In this document: in pieces, positions 47,936-58,796 of the stretch
Layout: each line of letters begins with the position of its first letter
Position numbering within the stretch: position 1 is the stretch's first letter
Source: Climacium dendroides
Taxonomy: Eukaryota > Streptophyta > Bryopsida > Hypnales > Climaciaceae
Length of the DNA stretch: 64,000 nucleotides
NCBI GenBank assembly: GCA_950106755.1
Contig: OX467090.1
Location: 13,205,489-13,269,488, forward strand
Reading direction: 5' to 3'
Made by a program: the position numbers and the translations under genes
Notes under the pieces: generated by a model
What the model saw: only the letters and a program-made list of their open reading frames with translations
The model's database searches: none
What the model was told of the DNA's origin: nothing

Positions 47936-49273
47936 TCGTCATCCCACCTTTCCCTTCATCTATAAGACAATACTTTTCTAGTTGAACAATGTTTTTGCAA
48001 GATATGGTTGAACTTCATCTACAAAATGAAAGATATAATCTACATGCAAGTACCATTAGTAGTTCTGCGTTTGTATTGGAGTGTGTATTCAATTGATGTC
48101 ATGTATAATTATATAAACTTGAGAGTTCTATAGCTAGCTATTGTAAGATTGACTTAGGATAGCCATTCCGTTGTTTGTGTGACAACCATTATAGTTTTTG
48201 AGATTTAGGTTGTCAAATTTGTACCCGAATTTGCAATTTTATTTTGGATGACTTATGTGAATAGTTTACATTAGAGATTACTTTGCAATACAATTCTACA
48301 TGTTTTCAACTTTGTAGAATAATGCAACGGAAGAGAATGGCATTGCATTGGTGTGATGTGGGTCATCATTGAGTTGAATTGGCATCAATATTTGTTAAAA
48401 GGGAGTGTTTAATTAGTGTTGGGAGTTATTTAGTATTGGGAGCTTTGTAATTAGTTGTTTTTGTTAGTTGCCAGTTGATACTTGGTTGCTTAGTAGTTGA
48501 TACTAGAGTTAGAGGCATTAGGGTTTACAATCAACCAATGGCTTGCTACCTTGGCTTGGGGTGGTAGGGGCTAGTCATTTGTCTCTCCTCTCTTTTGTTT
48601 TCTGGTGGTTTGGAGGTTTGAGATACACTTAGGTGCAAAGTTATGTATTTGTTAGTTGATTTTATATTGAAGAAGGCATTGATATGAAGGGTATTGTATT
48701 ATGTTTTCTAAAAGTGCTGAATCAAAGCAAACTTATAGATTTTACTTTTTGAATAGTTGATCTACTATGATGATAAATTCTAGATCTAAATCTATTATAA
48801 AAAAGGATTTATGAGGCTTCAAACTAGAGGTGTTTAGATTTTAAGGCAACTAAGGACATATTGAAAAGCTTCAATCTTATTTAATTTTTGTATTATGGCA
48901 ATGAAACTTATAGGGTATTTTTCTTAACTTATCTAATATCTAGTGTCAAAAATATGTTTATAGTGGAATTGGATTCTATAAGTTATATATAAAATATGAC
49001 CGAGGTGTGGAGGCAATGAAGGACTAAAAAATGAGTAGTTGAAAAATGTCCACCAAATTTAGATAGTATCTTAGATTGGAATGAAAATTGATAGGCAAAT
49101 AGTTGTTTATATTTTAATGAAGTTTCAAGTCATTTAAAGTTATTTTCCATCATTTACGCTAAACCAAAGTTGGATATTGTTGTTTCTAAGGTATTATGGG
49201 AAGGATTACAAAGTTGGTAGTTGAGAATGGCCACCAAAGCTGGTGAAATTTTGTCAATTTTTTTTTATCAAAA
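47936..49273. other. Intergenic, no gene seen
   Basis: AT-rich DNA. No coding sequence, RNA gene or intact repeat was recognised. Confidence 0.5.
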
Positions 49274-49383
49274 CACTACAAGAAAACAACGTCCAAATTG
49301 ACACGTTCTAATTGACAAACAATGTCTGAATTGATAGAAAAAATGTTCAAATTAATAGAAAATGACAGCATTCACTTGTAGTG
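49274..49383. mobile_element. CACTA-type MITE 2 (110 bp)
   Basis: It begins CACTACAAGAAAAC, the terminus widespread in plant CACTA elements, and ends CACTTGTAGTG. It is flanked by AAA on both sides (49271-49273 and 49384-49386), the 3-bp target duplication expected of CACTA transposons. Confidence 0.75.
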
Positions 49384-50108
49384 AAACTAGTGAAAATTTG
49401 TCCAAAAAAAGTGTTGTCAATCAATTTAGGCTATCTACACTAAATTCATTTCAAAACCAGATACAAACAATTGAAAAAGGATGTGTAGAATTGGTCATCA
49501 ATCAAGTGTCTAACCCAATGAATCAATTTTTTTTATCTTGATTAAACGTTTTGTAAATCCAAATTAGGAAGTTTTTAGATCATTGAACCCCAAGTAGAAA
49601 ATGTATATATAGCAAGGAACTCACTCATAGAAAAATCATACCCTACACCATTATTCACAGATTGTAAGATTCAAGTCTAATCGGACCTGCATTTTGTCAA
49701 GTGTGTAGGACAAGATGAGGCCCTACACTCATTAATAATAGAAGCCTCGTGAGAGATGTCAACATGCCAATGTTCTAAACTGCAAACCAACGTATGCCAA
49801 CGATAGCCAAACAAAATAATCCTAGTCAATGAATAGAGACAACCGCATTTGTTAGCAGATGTTGCATGCAATCATAGGTAGATTGAAGTCTAGCCTAAAT
49901 CCATACTAATACAATGTTTATATTCTTTTGTAGGGCCTCATTTGTCCTTGAGCAAAAAATTACTAATAGAATGAGATTTCTATGACATTGCTTACTAGTG
50001 AGACAAATAGGGGTCTTTTTTGTAACCCTAAAAAGGAGACCTCTATAGTGAACAAAATTGTCTTATATTGCTCTTCTAATCCTTGATTTAACTAATAAGT
50101 CCCTCCTA

Positions 50109-50351
50109 GATGCCATATTTAACTACTTTTGGACTTTGCAAAGTCCAAAATTGGTAAATGGACATCTAAGACAGTTATAGATTTTGATTTCTATAGATTT
50201 TAGGAATCTAGATATGATATAGATTTTGGACTAGGTAGTTTGAAAAATGTACAACAAGTTTAGATTTTAGATATCTATGACAACCGGAGATCTCCTGTTG
50301 GACAAAGTCCAAAATTCCCTGAAAAGTCCAAAAGTAGTTAAATATGGCATC
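50109..50351. mobile_element. 243-bp MITE with 29-bp TIRs and TA flanks
   Basis: TIRs begin GATGCCATATTTAACTACTT and match over 29 bp at both ends. TA flanks the element on each side (50107-50108 and 50352-50353). The surrounding repeat (about 49960-50400) recurs at 54885-55080 without the insert, where TA appears once. TA duplication suggests a mariner-type source. Confidence 0.75.
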
Positions 50352-50400
50352 TAGACATCTATCAAAGCATAATATCTTTCTAGCATGGAAGTTATACAAT

Positions 50401-50572
50401 CACTAGAAGAAACCCATATTTTTTGAAGCATTTTTTGTAACATCCACTTGTTTTCATGTTATGTTTGACGTTACAACTAACATCTTGATGTTATGTCTAA
50501 TGTCATTGTTGACATAAAAATAGGTGGGCATCACAAAAAATGCATCGTGAAAAATATGAGTCTCTTCAAGTG
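50401..50572. mobile_element. CACTA-type MITE 3 (172 bp)
   Basis: It begins CACTAGAAGAAACCCATATT and ends with the inverted form (ATATGAGTCTCTTCAAGTG). It is flanked by AAT on both sides (50398-50400 and 50573-50575), a 3-bp target duplication. It is internally related to MITE 1. Confidence 0.8.
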
Positions 50573-51929
50573 AATTTTAGAACTTTCCTACTTAGGTGCA
50601 TCAAAAATGACATGCTAGAGTGGTTGTTGCAAGCCTAATAGCAATGCCCAAAACCCCACTTTCCAACATCGTGATTTCATGCAATAATCCATGCCCCCAT
50701 CTCCTTATTGATTCAAGAGCCACATGGTAGTTTTGACTACTTCACTTGCTACCTACATGTGGTTTTCATCAACAAACTGTTGCTTGCTAAGGTATGAGGT
50801 TCTAAAAGTGCACAAGCTCTAAAATTGCCCACCTCCTCAAATGTACATTATTTGTATATTTTTGTTTTTTCATAGCCTTTAGCAGGTGTACACTATTTGT
50901 ATATTTCGCTTGAGGAGGTGGGCGATTTTAGATCCCTATGACATATATTTCAACTTCAAACTTTCATAACTAATTCCACAAAGCTCCAAAAAAATATGAA
51001 ATAATTTGCTTTAGATGCCAATTCTAGTTGTCTTTCAAGGAAAACCTATTGAAAAATATTTCAAGAAGTTTCATCTCCCAAAATTTAGTTTTAGCTCTTA
51101 GCCCCTAAATGTCCGAGGCCCCCAATTTTGGTGTTGACATTACTTAAAAGTTAAATAAAACCAAACCAAATTGCTATTTTTAGTAGTTTGTTTTTTACTT
51201 TTCTTTTAAAAGTCTAATTTTAGCCTCAAAAATCTGATTTCAAAAATGATTGATTATGATCTTTGTATTCAAGATTTTGTGCAAGGGTGTCCATTGCAAT
51301 CTAATCTTGACTTTTTGCAGTGTTGAAAGCTCTTGAAAACGAGCCTCAAATACATTAAATCTTGAAGAAAAAATCACATTATAAATTCATTTAAAAAAAA
51401 TTGTAGAATACATTTTGAGAAGCCATAAATTGATTTGGAGTTATGCATGTTAGGCTCATCATCCTTAAAAAAAAATTTAGTGACCAACTTTTTAGATTTG
51501 ACATGTGAAAAAAGGATTGAAAGACTTCAAATCACTTTCGTAGGTTTAACACTCTTATGATCAAACATTATAATCTTTCAATCCATAAGTGATATTGTTG
51601 TGTTTTCTTTTCCTATGTGATCTCTAACATGTCTAGTTTGAATTTGTATGATTATAATTCCAAAAAAATTGATACAACTTACCGAAATGTCTTTTTTTTC
51701 CTTCAATTTAGAGCAAATTCTTAGAAGGTCAAAAAAAAAGCCTTAGAAATTTTGGGGGTTAAATGGGCAATTTATGAACCTCCTACCTTGTTGCACAACT
51801 TTTTTTTAGGACATGTTCATACCAAGGTTGTTGTTTTTTGCGATTTGTCGCTACTGTCAGACGATTTTAGCCTATCTGAACTAATCCCTCCATAAATGCG
51901 TCAGTAGTGTGAGGGCATGCAAGCTTCTA
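50573..51929. other. Intergenic, AT-rich, no gene seen
   Basis: No coding sequence recognised. A short near-repeat, TACACTATTTGTATATTT or TACATTATTTGTATATTT, occurs on either side of 50870. Confidence 0.5.
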
Positions 51930-52289
51930 CTGTTAAAAAAAACCCACTTGTTCATACAAAGACTGAGCGCGGGATTCTCGGTCTTGCATCACCGAAGAGA
52001 CCTGTCTGAACTGTCCGCTCTGCAAATTTTCCCGTTCGGAGAGCGACGGTGGGGGCGCAGATTCCACCGAGGGCCGGCCCGGAGCGGAATGGAGGCAGCG
52101 CGTACCCAAAGACATTCCTTGTAAGCCGTCGAGGCCAACGCAAGTTTGGATTGCTTGCAAACATTGTGTAACTTACAGGAATAAAAAACAAAACATTTAA
52201 AAAGTAGACAGAAACATGCCGGCCAGGAAATGCCTGCACGGGTAACGGATTTCTGGGAGAGAGAATCTCACGACCTAGACTAGCTATAG

Positions 52290-52313
52290 CATGCCTGCCT
52301 GCCTGCCTGCCTA
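52290..52313. repeat. (TGCC)n microsatellite
   Basis: About five TGCC units in a row. Confidence 0.9.
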
Positions 52314-52327
52314 GCTGGTCACTAGGT

Positions 52328-52710
52328 GCGCGCAATCCGAGAGAGGCTGGCTGGTCCAGAAGTCAGGTATGGACAAATTTTTCTCCTCATTCCCTGCTTT
52401 TGGCATTCAGTGTGGCTTTCGATCGTTTCTGATCTTATTATTTTTATAATTTCTGTGAAACATTTTGTCTTCCGTGAATCCGTTTCTACCGAAGCAACCC
52501 AATAATTTGGCACTGGCGCGCTCAATCCGAGAGAGACTGGCTGGGGTCCAGAAGCCAGGTATGGACACACTTTTCTCCTCAACCCCTGCTTTGGGCATTC
52601 AGTTTGGCATCAGTTCCACTGTTTCTGATCTTATTATATTATTTCGATGAAACATTTGTCTTCCGTTTATCCTTTTCTACCGAGGCAACCCAGTAATTTG
52701 GCACTGGCTG
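52328..52710. repeat. 190-bp tandem duplication
   Basis: Two copies offset by about 190 bp. Each begins with a GCGC-CAATCCGAGAGAG-type start and ends TAATTTGGCACTGG. Both include AGGTATGGACA and TCTTCCGT in the same order, and copies differ by scattered substitutions. Confidence 0.9.
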
Positions 52711-52739
52711 GTCAATCCTCGTGGAACAATAGCCCTTGC

Positions 52740-52975
52740 TTCGAGGCTTTCCTTTACCATTACGTAACAGTGAGCCAGGAACGGAAGCATATCGAATATC
52801 GGAGTGAGCTAGCTAGCTAGAGCGAGCTTTCCTTTAATTCACCGTAACAGTGATCGAGCCAGGAATGGAAGCATATGTACATATCGATCTGAGTGAGCTA
52901 CGGCGAGCTTTTCTTTACTGTAACAGTGATCGATCCAGGAACGGAAAGCATAGTATCGATCAAGCTAGTGAGCAT
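52740..52975. repeat. Three degenerate ~80-bp tandem units
   Basis: Units are anchored by GTAACAGTGA at 52764, 52844 and 52920. Each has an upstream CTTTCCTTTA-like run and a downstream CCAGGAACGGAAGCATA-like run, with ATCGA before the next unit. Confidence 0.85.
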
Positions 52976-53707
52976 GAGGGCGAGAATCATTAAATACGAA
53001 AGGTTTACCTTATCTCAATTAATTTTATCACATGCAAGTACTACTGGTACCTTGATGAAAGCCCAGAGGCTTTCTAGATCCGTCCAGACGTCAGCTGCTG
53101 CAGATTCCCGACAGATCGGGTTTGAATCTGAGTCCGCACGTGCTGTACGTCAGTCGATCGATCAGTGTGTGCGTTTCAGTCTTCGAGGTTCGATCGAGGT
53201 GAGTGCTGGAATCCCGTTAAACTGAAAGACGGAACATCCGATCTGCGTGTGGTGAAGGGGAGGGTGAAAACACCCGAAACCGTCCATTGTACTCATTGGC
53301 GGACTGACAAGCTGCAGGCTGCCTGTGATTGAAAGTGTCCTCCAAGCTGCAATTATACACGGATCGATGATTGGGTGGCTACTGATTCTCTAGATTGAGG
53401 AATTGATGACCAAGCAAAGGGCCATGTGAGAACGTTTCAAGCGAGTGGCCGGCCTCCTAGGGAGTTCCACTTCAATCTTTGAAAAATTTCATAATAATTA
53501 CATGTCTTAAATTTGTGATTTTTAATTGTTGATATGGTAAAAAAAATGGTTTTTTAACTGCCTAGAAAAAGATGCCTCTAATAGTTGTGTTGAATTGCTT
53601 TTTTTAATGGTTTTGGGTGTTTTTAAATGTACTTACTTCTATTGTTTGTATATGTTAAAGTAAACCAACCCATGGTAGAGAAAAGATCCATCATAGACAC
53701 CTAGGGA

Positions 53708-54030
53708 ATGACCCGTGAAAGACTTTGACAAACTTTATTGAAAGATGATTTTCAAATAAATGACATTTGAGCCATATTGAGTTGAGTGAGTGGCTACAGT
53801 CGATGTCTTGTTAGAAATGACCCATAAAAAGACTTTGACAAATTTTATTGAAAGACTTTTCATTAAATAAATGTTGACAAACTTTATTGAAAGATGTTTT
53901 TCAAATAAATGACATTTGAGCCATATTGAGTTCAGTGAGTGGCTACAATCGATGTCTTGTTGCAAATGACCCATAAAAAGACTTTGACAAATTTTATTCA
54001 AAGACTTTTCATTAAATAAATGAGATTGGG
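53708..54030. repeat. 149-bp tandem repeat, about 2.2 copies
   Basis: GACATTTGAGCCATATTGAG occurs at 53762 and 53911, and GACCCATAAAAAGACTTTGA at 53818 and 53967, both offset by 149 bp. The open frame on the minus strand across this array only mirrors the repeat. Confidence 0.85.
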
Positions 54031-55810
54031 GCCACATTGGGTTGAATTCATGGCTACAAAATGAATGTCTTGGATGACAATGAAAGTGGATGTTTGAGGC
54101 CTCCATATTGTGGCCATGTTAGGAAATATTATGATTGCTTTAGGTGAGTAAGATGACCATTATGAATACATTTTTTGTTGGTTTGGAGGTAGTTGCTAGG
54201 AACTCTTTTGGACAATAGGGTAGTACACTTCAAAAATGCACAACAAATTCATACATTGACAAAAAAAAAATTATATTGCTCTCTCCACTTCTCACATCTT
54301 GTCTTCTATGTGGATTTTTTTAAAAATTCAACAATTAATACCAATATTTCTCCCCCCACTTCTTACATTTTGTCTTCTATGTGGAATTTTTTTTTAAAAT
54401 TCAACAATTAATGCTAATAGCTAGGACAAATTGTGATAGACTGATTTATTTGAAGTGACAATCAAATGAGTAATAAGATCAATTCTCTACACTCAATAAT
54501 TGCACATTCAAAAGATATCCTCAAAAGTTTATTTGCACCTATCAAGTTGTGAAAATGTATAAGAATGTTAACCTTTGAACACCTAATGAAAATGCATAAG
54601 AATATTTATTAAAATCCAAACCCTATTTCATTCCAATTAAACCATCACCTAAAAAAGATAGTATAAGATGACCATATTAATTAGTAGTAGAAACAAACCC
54701 AAAGCTCCAAAGAAAAGGACACATTTTTTAACCATATCTTTGAAAAGATTGTAATAGTCAAAAAAAAAAATCTTTCAAATTTGAGAGGCTATATTTGAGG
54801 TGTTGAGATACTCATGGGTTAATAAAAACCCATTTGCCTCCCCAAGGGAATATAATAAGTAGAGATAGATAAAGATATTCCATAACATCATTCACCAAAG
54901 ATTCAAGGGTCCCTTTTGCATCCTTGAAAAAGAGATTCCTACAATGAACAAAATTGTCTTACATGGCTCCTCAATCAACTCTAATCCTTGAATTAATTGA
55001 TAAATCCCTCCTAAGGTATCTAGCGAAGCATAATTATACCTTCGGAGAGGACTAGTGTCTGGTTATACAATGTCATGTCAAAAGCTTGACTTGAGCTATA
55101 AGTGAATGATAAACTTCAACACTCTCTAACTTGCATGAAGGAGAGAAATCAACATTGATCCTACTTATGACCAACGCGAAAAAAGAGTCGGTTGAGGTAA
55201 GTTAAGTTCTACCAAAGTATGCCACGCGGGCAAAGCAACCCAGTGCTGTCCTCCATGCCCCCTCCGTACATGACATCTTTAATGCACTGTGGCTGCCATA
55301 GTTGCAGTGGGGATACTTCAATTACTCCAGAGTGAGGAGTCAGGTAGACCCTCACTAAACGATGAGGATAACTTACAAGCAAAAGGTACGAATCAACCTT
55401 GATAAACTCTATTCAATGCAGGATACCACTGCTGCTCAAAAGATGTTAACCTAGTACTCTAAACCCGGCCTGCTTCTACTAATGAAAACTGGTGACCAGC
55501 AAGTGCAGGATATCAGCATTCAAACAAGAAAGAATCGGTTACCCTTCACAAGAAACAGCTCTGGCGTTCATTGATAGGGTGCTCCTGGCTCATCTCCATG
55601 CCTGGAAATTGTAACGAAGAATTGAATAGCTCGGCATGACTGCAATCAAGAGTCAGAGCTCATGGAGTCTTCAGTTCTAGCACTGGAAGAATGTGGCCGG
55701 ATCTAAAAGGACATGCGGTGGTGCACAATCGGGAAACAGCAAAGCTTCCCCACCAGCAAATTTCCGTGCAATTGCAAATGCAGTGAAACTAGAATACTCC
55801 TTATGGGGCA
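54031..55810. other. Intergenic with small repeats
   Basis: Positions 54123-54320 are a diverged copy of 6290-6480. Positions 54287-54417 contain a 70-bp direct duplication (CTTCTATGTGGA in each). Positions 54885-55080 match 49960-50400 without the MITE. From about 55.1 kb GC content rises. A 67-codon minus-strand frame at 55880-55677 begins with ATG and is unrecognised. Confidence 0.5.
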
Positions 55811-56015
55811 TAAACCAAAGCCATTCAAGCTGGCTTGAAATCATGAACCTGTCTCCTGCGCTTGAATAAACCAAAGCCATTCAAGCTAGCTTGAAATCAT
55901 GAACCCTGTTTCCTGCGCTTGAATAAACCAAAGCCATTCAAGCTAGCTTGAAATCATGAACCCTGTTTCCTGCGCTTGAATAAACCAAAGCCATTCAAGC
56001 TAGCTTGAAATCATG
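55811..56015. repeat. 57-bp tandem array with 16-bp palindromic core
   Basis: Units begin TAAACCAAAGCCATTCAAGC at 55811, 55867, 55924 and 55981. Three of the four contain the perfect palindrome TTCAAGCTAGCTTGAA; the first has one substitution. It lies 360 bp or more downstream of the esterase gene stop. Confidence 0.95.
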
Positions 56016-56376
56016 ACGGGCTTCAAATACGAAGACCTCGTGGTTGCACAATTGTTGCAACCCTAGGTCCAGTACAGAATCAGTCAGATCATATGACGAA
56101 GAAAACAGTGATGACCATCATGTGCCCCTCCAGCTGATCGGTTTCAGAATAGTCATTGCTTTAAACATTGCTAGTGGCTAATGTACTTCACCTCCGCTTT
56201 CCATCTTCTGCCCTTGCTCCCGAAGCAATGAATGGAATGTGTCGTTTTGACCTGGGAAAAAAGAAGATCCCCCAAAGGCTTGGTCGCTCTAAAAAAGGAT
56301 CATGCAACAGAGCTACTCACAGGGATCGTAAAAACAAATGCAATAACTCCGACTCTTGTTGTCATGTAAACCCTTG

Positions 56377-57762
56377 TTACGTGATCGGCGTCTGCTTGGT
56401 GACGATGAGCAAGTTGTTGATCATAACATGCAACGCAGCTCTGTAGATTGCTTGGCTGTAATGAATGCCATCGAGGGTACACTGAGTACCACACTGATGG
56501 CTCAAGAACTGAATGTCCAGCAAGGTTGCCAAGCCTCTGGGACCCGAAATCTTACTCTTAAGGAGCTCCTTCGAATACAACTGCAACTTCCGGTTCGTCA
56601 TATGCTCACGCTTCAGCTCACTCTGCATGTGAGAAGGAACCAAAGTGGGCAAATTCATCCAGAACAGCTGCGGAGTCAGAGCCTCCTTGGGATGCTTGAG
56701 CAGCGAGTGAAGGGCTCCTCTAAACTTCATAAGCGAAGAGCCGTATTGAGTGTGATTGCCGGAGTGCAACATATGCCAAAGGCCAGCACCCGAAACTATG
56801 ATGTCTGGAGACTTCGGACCATAACCTTGAACCATTTGTGTCAGGTTCGAAGTGTAAGGTGCCCAAACAAACTCCATCAGGATGCGGTGGCTCTCCAAAG
56901 GGTACTCGAAGTTGCTGTGCCGCTTGAAAAGCAGAGGTCTTAGGGGCTCAATGGACGGGAGGGTTAACTCCAGTAAGGCCAGAAACAAGAGACGAGCTTG
57001 AGAATCGCCGGCAACCACAATCCACGACCCTTGGAGTAACTCAAGGGCCTCCTCCCTGTCCAGTTTCTGGTACTTACATTGGTGGAGAGGCTGGGGTTTC
57101 CAACGCCAGTCCCAGTGATCCCAATCCGTCTGATTGGAATTTGGGGTAACCGATTTCGAAGTTTCAGGGAATTCCACCTGGGCAGTTTGAAATGAGAAGT
57201 GTAAGTCCAACGTCGAAACCGAGGAGAAATACAAGGACAGAGCTGAAATACAAAAAATGAAACATGGAAGTGTCACGTGGAGGACAAGGAGTACAAGGCA
57301 CGGAAAAGAGATTCAGAATGCGACAAGTAAGTCCAAACTCCATAGCATATAAGACCACAGATCAACACGGACAGCTGCAGTTGAGTCTACAAAACAGAGA
57401 TCCAGTCAAATCGGACTCCATGACGAATGTGAGAACCTGCTTCGTGACAAAAGAAGAGGATAGAGTGGAAAAGACGGGAGAGAGAAGAAGTATCGTACCT
57501 TGTGAAGATTGGAGATACAGTAGTCACTGAGAGTAGCATTCACATAATTTGAAGAGGTCAGTTCTACAGATGCCTCCGTTGCGGGGGAATAGAAGCTGAA
57601 AACGGGGAAGTAAGGGAAGACGTGAACCGAGACGGCGAGCACAATGAAGAGGGATCCACTGAAGAAAAGGACGCGGTTGCGAGTCAAGTGCCAACCGGCC
57701 ATCGCCATGGGCCCAAACACGACGCAGGAAGCGAGAAACCCCGCTTGCAAGGTCACCCCCAT
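56377..57762 (-). CDS. PC-esterase-like type II membrane protein (PMR5/TBL/CAS1 class)
   Basis: Proteins of this class are Golgi O-acyltransferases or esterases that modify cell-wall polysaccharides. Two exons join in phase, 57762-57499 and 57177-56377, giving 354 residues. Two hydrophobic stretches (about 5-20 and 31-55) form a signal anchor, and the rest would face the Golgi lumen. GDS at 145-147, within WIVVAGDSQARLLFLALLEL, supplies the nucleophile. LDGIHYS near the end (Asp324, His327) is the expected Asp-x-x-His. An aromatic block, DWDHWDWRW, precedes the GDS motif. A frame at 57276-56377 seems to begin with its own ATG, but the in-phase junction is the acceptor at 57178-57179. It is divergent from typical TBL proteins, so the substrate is unknown. 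It is transcribed away from the OXA2-like gene, 1.03 kb between start codons. Confidence 0.8.
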
Positions 57763-58796
57763 GGCATGTATGTACGCTTTTGGAGTTCATTCATACCATC
57801 TCCGAACAAGCAAGAGGCTATCTCCTTCCATCAGCAACTATCTTGCCGTGTTTTCAATGCCAAAGAAAGCTGGCCATGGCGGTGTTGATCCATTCTAGGG
57901 TTACATCTCAATCGAGTAGAATGCTCCGATGCCTAATCACTGGCGTGGACCTTGTATTGAAGAATTCACCCCCAGCTTCAGGAATCGGACTGCTGGAGTG
58001 AATCTCACTGAGAAGATTAGAATGATCTCTGGCGCTCCAGTTGCGACACTACACGCACTGCAAAAGAAAAGGCGATTTCAACAAAAGAAAGACTACGTTC
58101 TAAAATCTGGATGTCCCAAATTCGATTCTCACCGAGTGGAGAAGCCCCACCGTAGCAAGCTCCGTCTGCGCCTGATTCCAAACCGAGTACACAAAATCTG
58201 CAATCCTCGCTTGCAAGAGTTCCAACCCCACGGAACAGAAACCCTAAAAGCGAAAGTGCAGGTCCTGTGCCTCTTCAGCTTCCACCGACAAGTTCGTAAC
58301 TCATAAGAATCGCACATGCGATGTGGCGATGCAGCTTTGGCTTGACTAGAGCTTAGTTCTCCGCCATCGAAGGCCCAAACGAAGTGTCTTGGCCAAACCC
58401 TATTTCCTGGAGAACGATGGTCCCAAGAATAGAACGTTATTACGCTCTGCAAGTGTGGTCCCATGTACCGCCAGCACACGATTCTGTCCGAACTGGCATC
58501 TTTCACAGTTTGGAGTAGCTCAGTCGTCGTTTGCCGGCAGTTAGAATTTTCACCAATTTATGAGAGTCGCAAATTTGCACATCCCTAGTTGTGCTTGAAT
58601 TCTGAATTTGTAGAAATTGGGGTTTAGGGTTGGGGGTTCAGCAGGAAATGAAGCATCATACCCCCTGATCTCTGCTTCTGGGTTTCTCAATTCATGACTA
58701 TGATATAGTTTGAATGAGTGACAATGTGCTGTAGTATATGCTAGTATAACAATTGTGGTTTAGGTCTGCGTGTATGCATCGTCTGTGAAGGACCCC
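57763..58796. promoter_or_regulatory. Divergent intergenic region, esterase and OXA2-like genes
   Basis: The two start codons point outward from this 1,034-bp, GC-moderate segment, which must contain both core promoters and leaders. Short frames exist on both strands but none is recognisable. Confidence 0.45.

Larger units (their letters stand above)
51930..53450. other. GC-richer island without recognised gene
   Basis: Composition jumps from AT-rich to gene-like at both edges. Frames are open on both strands (for example 51952-52335 minus, and 52893-53225 plus ending near a donor-like GAG|GTGAGT), but none matches a known family. The island also holds two tandem arrays, annotated separately. 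It could be a noncoding transcript, a young gene or the GC-rich remnant of a transposon. Confidence 0.45.

Noticed and set aside
53735..54106. 123-codon minus-strand frame as a gene
   Set aside because: It spans the 149-bp tandem repeat and its repeated peptides only mirror that DNA.
55811..56015. CRISPR-like array
   Set aside because: Whole 57-bp units are repeated with no unique spacers, in eukaryotic DNA.
56377..57276. Single-exon esterase starting at 57276
   Set aside because: The first 33 codons of that frame are intron. An exon at 57762-57499 with a signal anchor joins in phase at 57177.
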